In this document: in pieces, positions 6,908 to 15,076 of the stretch
How positions within the stretch are numbered: the stretch's first letter is position 1
Layout of the letters: every line of letters starts with the position of its first letter
Source of the DNA: Pseudomonadota bacterium
Lineage (GTDB): Bacteria > Pseudomonadota > Gammaproteobacteria > Pseudomonadales > Pseudomonadaceae
Assembly: GCA_023388335.1 (NCBI GenBank)
Contig: JAEWGL010000029.1
Span: 1-29,782, forward strand
Reading direction: 5' to 3'
DNA length: 29,782 nucleotides
Made by a program: the position numbers and the translations under genes
Notes under the pieces: model-generated
Database searches by the model: none
What the model was told of the DNA's origin: nothing
Seen by the model: only the letters and a program-made list of their open reading frames with translations

Positions 6908-7816
6908 CTACCGGTCTTCGCTGTTGCTGGGGCCCCGAATGGAGAAGCTTGCCATGTGCTCCAAGCCCTTGATCAGCGCTGAGTGATCCCACTGGCTGCC
7001 TCCCAACGCCGCGCAGGTGCTGAATACTTGCTGCGCGTTGGCGGTATTGGGCAGATTGAGGTTCAGTTCGCGAGCACCCTCCAGTGCAAGGTTCAGGTCC
7101 TTCTGGTGCAGGCTGATGCGGAAACCAGGGTCGAACGTGCCCTTGATCATGCGTTCGCCATGCACTTCGAGGATCTTCGACGAAGCAAATCCGCCCATCA
7201 GCGCTTCGCGTACCTTGGCTGGATCGGCACCATTGCGCGCGGCGAACAGCAACGCTTCACTGACTGCCTGGATGTTCAGGGCGACAATGATCTGGTTGGC
7301 CACCTTGGCCGTCTGGCCGTCGCCATTGCCGCCGACGAGGGTGATGTTCTTGCCCATGCTTTGCAGCAGGGGGAGGGCGCGGTCGAACACGGCCTGTTCG
7401 CCACCCACCATGATGCTCAAGGTACCGGCCTTGGCACCGACCTCGCCACCCGACACCGGCGCATCCAGGTAACGCGCGCCGGTGGCGACGATTTTTTCAG
7501 CGAACGCCTTGGTTGCAGACGGGGAGATCGAACTCATGTCGATGACGATCTTGTTTGGGCCAGTGCCTTCGACCACACCGTTTTCGCCAAACAGCACCGC
7601 CTCTACATAGGGTGTATCCGGCACCATGACAATGATGAACTCTGCCTGGCTGGCCACCTCCCGCGGGTTCGCCAGCACCTCGGCACCCGCCTGGGTGAGG
7701 GATTGGGGCGGCGTGCTGTGGTGGCTCGATAGGAACAGCTGATGGCCGGCCTTGATCAGGTTCTGTGCCATTGGCAAGCCCATGATGCCGGTGCCGATGA
7801 ATCCGATAGTCGCCAT
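6908..7816 (-). CDS. glxR: Tartronate semialdehyde reductase
   Basis: A 302-residue beta-hydroxyacid dehydrogenase that reduces tartronate semialdehyde to glycerate. It has the N-terminal nucleotide fold GFIGTGIMGLPMAQNL, the family signature DAPVSGGEVGAKAGTLSIMVGG (about 120-141) and the catalytic lysine in GQTAKVANQIIVALNI (about 171). It is the last gene of gcl-hyi-glxR, 15 bp after hyi, with an AAGGAT-type ribosome site. The C-terminal tail after ALIKGLEHMA is slightly longer than usual and polar. The family also contains GarR and 3-hydroxyisobutyrate dehydrogenase, but operon context decides for GlxR. Confidence 0.92.
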   Translation of the reverse strand: MATIGFIGTGIMGLPMAQNLIKAGHQLFLSSHHSTPPQSLTQAGAEVLANPREVASQAEFIIVMVPDTPYVEAVLFGENGVVEGTGPNKIVIDMSSISPSATKAFAEKIVATGARYLDAPVSGGEVGAKAGTLSIMVGGEQAVFDRALPLLQSMGKNITLVGGNGDGQTAKVANQIIVALNIQAVSEALLFAARNGADPAKVREALMGGFASSKILEVHGERMIKGTFDPGFRISLHQKDLNLALEGARELNLNLPNTANAQQVFSTCAALGGSQWDHSALIKGLEHMASFSIRGPSNSEDR

Positions 7817-7831
7817 GTTCGATCCTTTTGC

Positions 7832-8614
7832 TCAGATAAGGTTGTGGGTGTTCAGCCAGCCCATGCCGGCCTCGGTGGTGGTCAACGGCTTGTATTCGCA
7901 GCCAATCCAGCCGTCGTAGCCAATGTGATCGAGGTGTTCGAACAAAAACCGAAAGTTGATCTCGCCCGTTCCCGGCTCGTGGCGACCTGGGTTATCCGCC
8001 AATTGCACGTGATTGATCACGGCCAATTGCGCCTCCAAGGTGCGCGCCAGGTCGCCTTCCATGATTTGCATGTGGTAGATGTCATACTGCAGGTACAGAT
8101 TGGCACTGCCGACCTGTTCATGGATCTTGAGCGCCTGGGCCGTTGTGGTCAGGAAGAAACCGGGAATATCACGGGTATTGATCATCTCCATGACCAGGCG
8201 AATGCCCGCGGCTTCGAGCCTGGCGCTGGCATACCGGAGATTGTCGACGAAGGTCTGCTGCACTCGCGCCGGGTCTACGCCCACGGGCGCGATACCGGCC
8301 AGGCAGTTGACCTGGATGTTACCCAGGACCTTGGCATACTCGATAGCCAGATCGACCCCCGCCTTGAATTCCTCGACCCGATCCGGGTGGCAGGCGATGC
8401 CGCGCTCGCCTTGGTCCCAGTCGCCGGCAGGCAGGTTGAACAGGACCTGGGTCAACGCATGTTCATCCAGCTGCGCCTTGATCTGGGCTGAGCCGAACGC
8501 GTAGGGGAACAGGTATTCAACGCCGGTAAACCCCGCGTTGGCCGCCGCGGCAAAGCGTTGCAGAAACGGCTGCTCGGTGAACAGCATCGACAGATTGGCG
8601 CATAGACGTGTCAT
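7832..8614 (-). CDS. hyi: Hydroxypyruvate isomerase
   Basis: A 260-residue TIM-barrel protein interconverting hydroxypyruvate and tartronate semialdehyde. The visible Hyi pattern includes NLSMLFTEQPFLQRF, NLPAGDWDQGERGIACHP, the catalytic glutamates in LVMEMINTRDIPGF and WIGCEYKP, and YLQYDIYHMQIMEGDL. The start ATG at 8614 is preceded by CGGAGA; a longer frame to 8683 would overlap gcl and adds non-family residues. It lies 26 bp after gcl and 15 bp before glxR. It allows hydroxypyruvate made by a serine-glyoxylate aminotransferase to enter the glycerate pathway. Confidence 0.92.
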   Translation of the reverse strand: MTRLCANLSMLFTEQPFLQRFAAAANAGFTGVEYLFPYAFGSAQIKAQLDEHALTQVLFNLPAGDWDQGERGIACHPDRVEEFKAGVDLAIEYAKVLGNIQVNCLAGIAPVGVDPARVQQTFVDNLRYASARLEAAGIRLVMEMINTRDIPGFFLTTTAQALKIHEQVGSANLYLQYDIYHMQIMEGDLARTLEAQLAVINHVQLADNPGRHEPGTGEINFRFLFEHLDHIGYDGWIGCEYKPLTTTEAGMGWLNTHNLI

Positions 8615-8640
8615 GTGGTTTCTCCGGTAAAGAAAGCGAG

Positions 8641-10416
8641 TCAGGCCAGGTGGCTGATGGCGGTCGGGGCATCGGCAGCGCATTCAGCCAGCGCTTCGAA
8701 CTCGTTGATCGCATTGATCTCGGTGCCCATCGCGATGTTGGTGATGCGCTCCAGAATGACCTCCACCACCACGGGAACACGGTGCTGCTCCATGAGCGTG
8801 CGGGCCTCGGCGAAGGCGGCCTGCAGGTGGCCAGGATCAGTGACGCGCAATGCCTTGCAACCCAGTCCTTCGGCGACTGCCACATGGTCCACACCGTAAC
8901 CTTCGAGTTCGGAGACATTGATATTGTCGAACGCCAGTTGCACGCAATAGTCCATGTCGAAACCGCGTTGGGCCTGGCGAATCAGGCCAAGGTAGGCATT
9001 GTTCACCACCACATGAATGTAGGGCAGCTTGAACTGCGCGCCGACCGCAAGCTCTTCAATCATGAACTGGAAGTCGTAGTCACCGGACAGCGCGACGACC
9101 TGGCGCTGCGGATCGGCCTTGACCACGCCCAAGGCCGCCGGGATCGTCCAGCCCAATGGCCCGGCCTGTCCGCAATTGATCCAGTGGCGAGGCTTGTAGA
9201 CGTGAAGGAACTGCGCGCCAGCGATCTGGGATAGACCGATGGTGCTGATATAGCAGGTGTCCTGGCCGAAAAAGCGGTTCATCTCCTCGTACACCCGTTG
9301 CGGCTTGATCGGTACATCATCGAAGTGCGTCTTGCGTTGCAGGCGGGCTTTGCGTTCCTGACAACGGCCCAGCCAGGGCGCGAAGTTTTTCAGGCGACCG
9401 GCCGTGTGCCATTCGCGGGCGACCTCCAGCAGCATGACCAAAGCGCTGCCGGCATCCGAGACGATGCCCAGTTCCGGCATCAGTACCCGGCCAATCTGGG
9501 TGGGTTCGATGTCGATATGGATAAACCGACGTCCTTCGGTATACACCGGGATAGAGCCGGTATGCCGATTGGCCCAACGATTGCCGATGCCAATCACCAC
9601 GTCCGATTCGAGCAGCGTTGCGTTACCGTAGCGGTGGGACGTTTGCAGACCGACCATGCCCGCCATCTGCGGATGGTCATCGGGAATGCAGCCCCAGCCC
9701 ATCAGGGTAGGGATCACTGGAATGCCGGTCAGTTCGGCGAACTCCACCAGCAACGCCGAGGCATCGGCATTGATGATGCCGCCGCCCGCAACGATCAGCG
9801 GACGATCAGCCTGATTGAGCAGGGCCATGGCTTTTTCGGCCTGCTGACGGCTGGCCTTGGGCTTGATCACGGGCAGGGGTTCATAAGCGTCGATGTCGAA
9901 CTCGATTTCGGCCATTTGCACGTCGAAGGGCAGGTCGATCAACACCGGGCCTGGACGGTCACTGCGCATGATCTGGAAGGCTTTTTGAAAGACGTAGGGA
10001 ACCTGGCCGGGTTCTAGCACCGTGGTCGCCCATTTGCACACTGGCGCCGCGATGCTCGAGATGTCAACGGCCTGGAAGTCTTCCTTATGCAGACGCGCGC
10101 GAGGCGCTTGGCCTGTGATGCACAGGATCGGAATCGAATCGGCCGACGCCGAATACAGACCGGTAATCATGTCGGTGCCGGCCGGGCCTGATGTACCGAT
10201 GCACACGCCAATGTTTCCGGCCACGGCGCGGGTATAGCCCTCGGCCATGTGCGAAGCGCCTTCTACATGGCGGGCCAGCACATGGTCAATGCCGCCCAGC
10301 TTCTTCAGCGCGGCGTACAGCGGATTGATGGCCGCGCCAGGGATACCGAACGCGGTGTCGATGCCTTCGCGGCGCATGACAAGAACGGCAGCTTCGATGG
10401 CTTTCATGAGGGGCAT
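8641..10416 (-). CDS. gcl: Glyoxylate carboligase (tartronate semialdehyde synthase)
   Basis: A 591-residue thiamine-diphosphate enzyme joining two glyoxylates to tartronate semialdehyde and CO2. It shows GIPGAAINPLYAALKK, then RHVEGASHMAEGYTR, where Val replaces the glutamate that other ThDP enzymes use to activate the cofactor; this is the hallmark of Gcl. It also has GTSGPAGTDMITGLYSA and the C-terminal ThDP/Mg motif GDYDFQFMIEELAV with NNAYLGLIRQAQRGF. The ATG at 10416 has AAAGGAG upstream and gives the usual length; the 14-codon extension to 10458 has no ribosome site. It is the first gene of gcl-hyi-glxR and divergent from a LysR gene 106 bp away. The larger Pseudomonas gcl operon usually continues with ttuD and pykF, absent here. 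Confidence 0.95.
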   Translation of the reverse strand: MPLMKAIEAAVLVMRREGIDTAFGIPGAAINPLYAALKKLGGIDHVLARHVEGASHMAEGYTRAVAGNIGVCIGTSGPAGTDMITGLYSASADSIPILCITGQAPRARLHKEDFQAVDISSIAAPVCKWATTVLEPGQVPYVFQKAFQIMRSDRPGPVLIDLPFDVQMAEIEFDIDAYEPLPVIKPKASRQQAEKAMALLNQADRPLIVAGGGIINADASALLVEFAELTGIPVIPTLMGWGCIPDDHPQMAGMVGLQTSHRYGNATLLESDVVIGIGNRWANRHTGSIPVYTEGRRFIHIDIEPTQIGRVLMPELGIVSDAGSALVMLLEVAREWHTAGRLKNFAPWLGRCQERKARLQRKTHFDDVPIKPQRVYEEMNRFFGQDTCYISTIGLSQIAGAQFLHVYKPRHWINCGQAGPLGWTIPAALGVVKADPQRQVVALSGDYDFQFMIEELAVGAQFKLPYIHVVVNNAYLGLIRQAQRGFDMDYCVQLAFDNINVSELEGYGVDHVAVAEGLGCKALRVTDPGHLQAAFAEARTLMEQHRVPVVVEVILERITNIAMGTEINAINEFEALAECAADAPTAISHLA

Positions 10417-10522
10417 GGGGCTCTCCTTTATCCGATATTTTTTGTACGCCCAAAGCATCCCTTTGCTAGCCTGCTTTGTGAATTGCCGCTTTTATCCTTT
10501 CTGTCGGTATCAGGAGTATCGG
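10417..10522. promoter_or_regulatory. Divergent promoter region gcl / LysR
   Basis: These 106 bp must contain the promoters of gcl (minus) and the LysR gene (plus), the classical layout for a LysR regulator controlling its divergent neighbour. I see ribosome sites at both ends (AAAGGAG for gcl, CAGGAG for the regulator) but no unambiguous T-N11-A box. Confidence 0.5.
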
Positions 10523-11431
10523 ATGGATCGCTACACGGAATTACGTAGCTACGTACTGATAGCCACGCGTGGCAGCTTTGCTGCCGCCGCCCTGGTCGAT
10601 GGGGTGACGCCCGTGATCATGGGGCGGCGCTTGACCTCATTGGAGCAGAGGCTTGGGGTGAAACTCATTCATCGTTCGACCCGCGGCCTGACGCTCACGG
10701 AATTGGGTGAGGCCTACCTTGAGCAGGCCAAGGTCTTGCTGCGGTCCTTCGATGAAATCGACGCGAGCATCAGCGAAAACCGCAGCGCGGTGCGCGGCCA
10801 CCTGATGATTACCGCGCCGGCAGGCTTCGGCCGACGACATGTCGCCCCGCATGCCCCGGAATTTCAGGCTCGCTTTCCCGACCTCAAGCTCTCGCTCGAC
10901 CTCACCGACAATGTCATCGACCTGGTCCGCGAGGGGTATGACATGAGCATCCGTATTGGTGAAGTACTGGACCCCAACTACGTAGCGGTAACCTTGGCCG
11001 CCAACCGCCGCGTGGTCTGCGGTGCGCCGAGCTATTTCGCGGCTCATGGCATCCCCCGTACCCTTGACGACCTGGCGCGGCATAACTGCCTGGCATTCAA
11101 CCTGCAGGGCGGGCAGCACCGGGGCTGGACCTTTCAGAAAGACGGTAGGCAGGTAGCCGTCAAAGTGGCCGGCAACCTCTACTGCAACGACGGCGAACTG
11201 CTGTTCGATTGGGCCAAGCGTGGCCTTGGCATCTGCTGGCGTTCGGTCTGGGAAATCCAGAGCGAGCTGCTCAGTGGCGAACTCACCACGGTGCTCGATG
11301 AGTTCGCCTTGCCCAGCTACGACATCCAGGGCGTTTACCCTCAGCAACATTACCTGCCGGCCAAGGTGCGCTTTTTCATTGCCTTCCTTAAAGAGGTCTA
11401 TAACCGTCCCGGTTACTGGGTGCGCAGCTAG
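10523..11431 (+). CDS. LysR-family regulator divergent from gcl
   Basis: A 302-residue LysR-type transcriptional regulator. The N-terminal winged helix reads MDRYTELRSYVLIATRGSFAAAALVDGVTPVIMGRRLTSLEQRLGV in sections, followed by the family turn LIHRSTRGLTLTELGEAYLEQAK and a periplasmic-binding-like effector domain (residues ~90-300) with DLSIRIG-like DMSIRIGEVLDPNYVA. The start ATG at 10523 has CAGGAG eight bases upstream; the frame open to 10247 would overlap gcl. Position argues that it controls gcl-hyi-glxR, with an intermediate such as glyoxylate or hydroxypyruvate as possible effector (inference). Its TAG stop is formed by the edge of the palindromic element at 11428-11492. Confidence 0.88.
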   Translation: MDRYTELRSYVLIATRGSFAAAALVDGVTPVIMGRRLTSLEQRLGVKLIHRSTRGLTLTELGEAYLEQAKVLLRSFDEIDASISENRSAVRGHLMITAPAGFGRRHVAPHAPEFQARFPDLKLSLDLTDNVIDLVREGYDMSIRIGEVLDPNYVAVTLAANRRVVCGAPSYFAAHGIPRTLDDLARHNCLAFNLQGGQHRGWTFQKDGRQVAVKVAGNLYCNDGELLFDWAKRGLGICWRSVWEIQSELLSGELTTVLDEFALPSYDIQGVYPQQHYLPAKVRFFIAFLKEVYNRPGYWVRS

Positions 11432-11492
11432 TGTCTTGTCTGCGAAGTAAGCTGTTCACTTTAGAGAACGCATTTCGAAGACAGGACACTAG
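11428..11492. mobile_element. 65-bp MITE-like or collapsed IS palindrome with CTAG edges
   Basis: CTAGTGTCTTGTCTGCGAA (11428-11446) and TTCGAAGACAGGACACTAG (11474-11492) are 19-bp inverted repeats matching at 17 positions. The 27-bp centre is weakly palindromic too (GTTC...GAAC). The whole looks like the left and right ends of an insertion sequence joined together, with CTAG at both edges as a possible 4-bp target duplication. It holds no coding capacity. It could also act as a bidirectional terminator between the two convergent genes, since as RNA it makes a long hairpin. No second copy was found in the window. Confidence 0.55.
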
Positions 11493-12253
11493 ATCAGCGA
11501 CAGCGATACGGGGGGCAAGCCGCGGATCTGTCCATGCAATGCTCCAGGGCCTTCAGCGAAGTGCATACCCGTGAAAGACCCTGTGGTGATGATGAAATCC
11601 TGGGGCAGGGTCAATCCCTGGCGGGTGTGGTGATTGACCAGCCACGGCAGCAGTCGTCGCGGATCGCCCGCCGGGTTGGCGGCCGCCGCCGGTAGAATAC
11701 TGCTGCCGGCTAACGTCCATTCGAGCTCGGGATGAACGAAATCGAAGCGTTCTTCATAAGGGACAAACTCGCCAACGACCAGGGCGCCATGGTTAAGCAG
11801 GTCTGCCAGTTGAGTCAGGGGCTCGATCCGCGGCCAGTCTGCAAAGCGGCTGGACACGATTTCGATGGCCGCGGCCATTTCACCAATGCCGCTCATGACC
11901 TCTTCGTCGCTGTACGCCTGATCGCGAGGGCTGAATGCGCGGTTGAAGCGAAAGGCGATCTCCAGCTCCAGACCCACGGGTGCGTAAGCGGCACGATCGA
12001 ACTGGGCACCGGACGAAAACAGGCAGTCGCGAGGCAGCGGTGAGCCCTGGATCGGCCCGGTATGGGATTTGGAGCCGATCTTCCAGCCGCCGGGCTCGAT
12101 CCCGCGCAGGTGGAAAATCGCCTGCTGGGTGAGGTAGGCGGCGGCCATGTCGGCAGGGTACAAATCGTTGTCGAGCTCGCTCAACGGGCTGCGCTCACGT
12201 TGCGCGTCGACGATCAGTTGCGCCAGACGCGAAGAAGTGGATGCTGGGTTCAA
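11489..12253 (-). CDS. 2-keto-4-pentenoate hydratase-family protein
   Basis: A 254-residue protein of the MhpD-like hydratase branch of the fumarylacetoacetate hydrolase superfamily. It contains GWKIGSKS, the acidic metal-binding stretch PVGLELEIAFRFNR (Glu-x-Glu), MAAAIEIVSSRFADWP, and GSFTGMHFAEGPGALHG. The family hydrates 2-oxo-4-enoates or decarboxylates related oxo acids using divalent metal. The start appears to be TTG at 12253, with GGAG seven bases upstream; no in-frame ATG lies close. It is 50 bp after the MFS gene, so it is probably the last gene of the aminotransferase-MFS-hydratase unit. Its stop codon sits in the edge of the CTAG palindrome. The substrate is unknown; no meta-cleavage genes lie nearby. 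Confidence 0.75.
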   Translation of the reverse strand: MNPASTSSRLAQLIVDAQRERSPLSELDNDLYPADMAAAYLTQQAIFHLRGIEPGGWKIGSKSHTGPIQGSPLPRDCLFSSGAQFDRAAYAPVGLELEIAFRFNRAFSPRDQAYSDEEVMSGIGEMAAAIEIVSSRFADWPRIEPLTQLADLLNHGALVVGEFVPYEERFDFVHPELEWTLAGSSILPAAAANPAGDPRRLLPWLVNHHTRQGLTLPQDFIITTGSFTGMHFAEGPGALHGQIRGLPPVSLSLI

Positions 12254-12303
12254 GATGTCGCTCCATTGTCAGGCCCCCGCCCGCGGGCGGGGGTGGTTGC
12301 AAG

Positions 12304-13602
12304 TTATTTACCGATGGCAGGCGCGGCTTGCGCATCGGGCGTCAGCGGGACGGGCGGCTGCACATACTCGAATTTGTTCTGGGGCCGCATGCGGAAGGAA
12401 AGCATCACACCGATCGCCAGCAGAATGATGCTGACCAGGAACGGTAGCTGCCAATTGCCGAACTTGTCGATCAACAATCCGGCCGCCACAGGGCTGACGA
12501 TGGCTGCCATGGCAGACCCGGTGTTCATCATGCCGCTCGCCGTACCGCAATGATCAGGCGCGATGTCCATCGGAATGGCCCACATTGGCCCGATCGTCAT
12601 CTCGGAGAAGAAGAAGCCCAAGGCCAGGCATGCCAGGGAAATGTGCATATCCTTGGTAAACATCAGCGGCACCAGGGAAAGCAGCGTCAGCGTCAGGCAG
12701 ACCGCGACCATTAGGCTGCGTGCTTTGTTCAGGTCCTTGGTGCGAGCATAGATGCGGTCACTGACGATACCGCCCAAGGTATCGCCCACCACGCCGCCAA
12801 AGAACACTGTGGAGGCGAAGATGGCGGTGCCCTTCAGGTCGAGCCCCATGTTCATGAAGTACATCGGTACCCAGCTCAGCAGCAGCCATAGCGTCCATCC
12901 GTAGCAGAAATAGACGATGGTCACCGGTGCCATGCGCTTGAAAAGGCGTCCCCAGGGCAGAGGCGTTTTACTCTTGACCTTTGGTGGCGGCAGGACATCC
13001 AGCTCTTGCTGCGAAATGCGCGGGTGGTCTTTAGGCAATTCCGTAAAGACCAACATCCAGATCGCTACCCACACGAAGCTGATGGCCGCACAGACGTAGA
13101 ACGATTCCCGCCAGCCGTAGGTCGCCATGACGGCGATCATCGCGGCAGGGGCCAGGGCATTGCCAAGACGCGCGAAGGCATGGGTGATGCCTTGGGCGAA
13201 TCCGCGTTTCTCCTTGGGTATCCAGCGCGACATTGCCGCGGTTGCCGCGGGAAAGGTCGCACCCTCACCGAGGCCCAGGAGCACCCGCGCGATGATCAGA
13301 GAAACGAAGCCACCGGCCAGACCCGTCAATACGGTCGCGCCAGCCCAGATCAACCCGCATACCACCAGCGTTCGCTTGGCGCCGAATCGGTCGCTGACCC
13401 AGCCGCCGATGATCTGAAAGACCAGGTAGGGATACGCAAACGCAGAGAAGACGATGCCAATCTCTGTCTTGGTCAGGTTGAACTCTTTCCCGAAGCCGAC
13501 CGCTGCCGTGCTGACATTGACGCGGTCCAGGTAGGTGATGAAATACATGGCGCACAGCATGAACAGCACCACCGTGGTGGGGCGCAGACGTAAAAACTTC
13601 AT
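12304..13602 (-). CDS. MFS transporter, anion:cation symporter (ACS) type
   Basis: A 432-residue inner-membrane carrier with about 12 hydrophobic segments. It begins VVLFMLCAMYFITYLDRVNVS, the typical first helix and R-V-N motif of the ACS family (hexuronate, glucarate, tartrate and aromatic-acid carriers). It also shows GGWVSDRFGAKRTL between helices 2 and 3, RVLLGLGEGATFPAA, and a GGVVGDTLGGIVSDRIYART repeat motif in the second half. The proline-rich, basic loop LPPPKVKSKTPLPWG marks the middle. It lies between the aminotransferase (102 bp) and hydratase (50 bp) genes, so it probably brings in the substrate of that pathway, most likely a small organic acid or amino/hydroxy acid. Specificity cannot be read from sequence. 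Confidence 0.85.
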   Translation of the reverse strand: MKFLRLRPTTVVLFMLCAMYFITYLDRVNVSTAAVGFGKEFNLTKTEIGIVFSAFAYPYLVFQIIGGWVSDRFGAKRTLVVCGLIWAGATVLTGLAGGFVSLIIARVLLGLGEGATFPAATAAMSRWIPKEKRGFAQGITHAFARLGNALAPAAMIAVMATYGWRESFYVCAAISFVWVAIWMLVFTELPKDHPRISQQELDVLPPPKVKSKTPLPWGRLFKRMAPVTIVYFCYGWTLWLLLSWVPMYFMNMGLDLKGTAIFASTVFFGGVVGDTLGGIVSDRIYARTKDLNKARSLMVAVCLTLTLLSLVPLMFTKDMHISLACLALGFFFSEMTIGPMWAIPMDIAPDHCGTASGMMNTGSAMAAIVSPVAAGLLIDKFGNWQLPFLVSIILLAIGVMLSFRMRPQNKFEYVQPPVPLTPDAQAAPAIGK

Positions 13603-13704
13603 GATCTATCTCCAGTTTCTTATTGTGCTCGCTGACAAACGCGATGATTCGGGATAGTTGGTCGGATCGGGGAAGCTGCGACCGATGCCGCAGCTCCTGG
13701 CACA

Positions 13705-14916
13705 TCACTCGCGCCGCAGCGGCACGGATTGTCCTCCCAGGTAATCCATGGCCGCCAGCACACCACTGGACTGCAGTTTCACGCCGGCCAGTTGCAGGCC
13801 CATTTCGCACCCTGTCAGGGTTGCCATAAGGGTCAGGTCATTGCAGTCACCCAAGTGGCCAATACGGAACATGCGGCCTTTCATCTTGCCCAGGCCCGTG
13901 CCCAGCGACATGTCGAAGCGCTCGTAGATGGTCTTGCGCACGACGTCGGCATCAATACCATCAGGTGTCATCACGCCGGTCAGGACCGGGCTATACACGG
14001 CCGGATCGGCGCACTGGATCTCCAGCCCCCAGGCATTCACCGCCGAGCGGCAAGCATGGGCCAACCTTTTATGGCGAGTGAAGACGTTGTCCAGGCCTTC
14101 GCCAAGGATCATGTCCAGCGCCTCGGACAAACCGTACAGCAAGTTGGTGTTGGGCGTATAAGGCCAATAGCCGGTCTTGTTCATTTCAACGATTTCGTCC
14201 CAGGCCCAGAAACTGCGGGGCAGGCCTGCGCTTTTGCTGGCTTGCAGGGCTTTAGGGGACAGGGCATTGAAGCTGATGCCCGGAGGGAGCATGAGGCCTT
14301 TCTGCGAGCCGGAGACGGTCACGTCCACGCCCCATTCGTCATGACGATAGTCGGCTGATGCAAGGCCGGAAATGGTATCGACCAACAGCAGCGCGGGGTG
14401 ACCGGCGGCATCGATGGCCTGGCGCACGGCAGCGATATCCGAGGTCACGCCGGTGCTGGTTTCGTTATGCACGACGCAAACGGCCTTGATGCGGTGATTG
14501 CTGTCGGCGCGCAGATGCTCCTCGATCATGTGCGCATCGACCCCACCGCGCCAGCCCTCGATCCCGGGGCGACCAATGAATTGCGGCTTGAGTCCCAAAC
14601 TCAGCGCCATCTTCTGCCAGAGGGTGGCGAAATGACCCGTTTCAAACATCAAGACTTCGTCGCCGGTGCTCAGCGTATTACACAGGGCCGCTTCCCAGGC
14701 GCCGGTACCGGAGGCGGGGTAGATGACCACAGGATGACGGGTTTTGAAAATCTGTTTGATGCCCTCGAGCACCTTGAGCCCCAGCTCGCCGAATTCCGGA
14801 CCACGGTGATCGATGGTGGGATAGCTCATGGCGCGCAGGATGCGGTCCGGGACTGGGCTGGGACCAGGGATTTGCAGGAAGTGACGGCCGGCGGGATGGA
14901 AATCGAGCTTCAGCAT
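13705..14916 (-). CDS. Serine-glyoxylate aminotransferase-family enzyme
   Basis: A 403-residue fold-type I PLP aminotransferase (class V). Segments include FLQIPGPSPVPDRILRAM, YPASGTGAWEAALCNTLS, VVHNETSTGV, the aspartate in LLLVDTISGLASADYRHDEW, and the Schiff-base lysine in VSGSQKGLMLPPG (about residue 198). This pattern is that of serine- or alanine-glyoxylate aminotransferases, including serine-cycle SgaA and aspartate-glyoxylate BhcA. Likely reaction: transfer of an amino group from serine or another donor to glyoxylate, giving glycine and hydroxypyruvate (or the donor's oxo acid). It leads an operon with the MFS and hydratase genes. The ATG has AAGGAG upstream, a TTGACA -35, and a perfect GntR-type palindrome 20 bp before the start. 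The bhcBCD partners are not present, so the beta-hydroxyaspartate cycle is not supported. Confidence 0.85.
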   Translation of the reverse strand: MLKLDFHPAGRHFLQIPGPSPVPDRILRAMSYPTIDHRGPEFGELGLKVLEGIKQIFKTRHPVVIYPASGTGAWEAALCNTLSTGDEVLMFETGHFATLWQKMALSLGLKPQFIGRPGIEGWRGGVDAHMIEEHLRADSNHRIKAVCVVHNETSTGVTSDIAAVRQAIDAAGHPALLLVDTISGLASADYRHDEWGVDVTVSGSQKGLMLPPGISFNALSPKALQASKSAGLPRSFWAWDEIVEMNKTGYWPYTPNTNLLYGLSEALDMILGEGLDNVFTRHKRLAHACRSAVNAWGLEIQCADPAVYSPVLTGVMTPDGIDADVVRKTIYERFDMSLGTGLGKMKGRMFRIGHLGDCNDLTLMATLTGCEMGLQLAGVKLQSSGVLAAMDYLGGQSVPLRRE

Positions 14917-14935
14917 GGGGTGACTCCTTGTTTTT

Positions 14936-14955
14936 GTATTTTGAATTCAAAATAC
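14936..14955. promoter_or_regulatory. GntR-type operator before aminotransferase operon (copy 2 of 3)
   Basis: GTATTTTGAATTCAAAATAC is a perfect 20-bp palindrome. It lies between the promoter and the ribosome site of the aminotransferase gene, so a bound repressor would block initiation or clearance. Near-identical sites occur at 5111-5130 and 15061-15076. Confidence 0.78.
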
Positions 14956-14975
14956 GTTAGCACCTCATCTCGCTG

Positions 14976-14981
14976 TGTCAA
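14976..14981 (-). promoter_or_regulatory. Perfect -35 box of the aminotransferase operon
   Basis: On the minus strand this reads TTGACA. A weak -10 (TAACGT) follows after 16 bp, directly beside the operator at 14936-14955. Confidence 0.5.
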
Positions 14982-15060
14982 ACAGCATAATTGCGCTAAT
15001 ATTTGCCAATACAGGGACTGAATTTGAATAAGGCATGGCTTTGCAGTGATGCCGAAGAGG

Positions 15061-15076
15061 ATTTTGAATGCAAAAT
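15061..15076. promoter_or_regulatory. GntR-type operator over the gntR start codon (copy 3 of 3)
   Basis: ATTTTGAATGCAAAAT has the same six-base arms and four-base centre as the other two sites (ATTTTG-AATK-CAAAAT). The regulator's own ATG (15068-15070) is inside the palindrome, so binding would sit on the translation start. This points to autoregulation by roadblock. Confidence 0.65.

Noticed and set aside
12062..12553. Plus-strand frame opposite the hydratase start and MFS end
   Set aside because: Antisense to two supported genes and spans their junction without start signals or motifs.
14999..15035. A fourth GntR-type operator around AATTTGAATAAG
   Set aside because: Only half of the palindrome is present and the opposite arm does not match.
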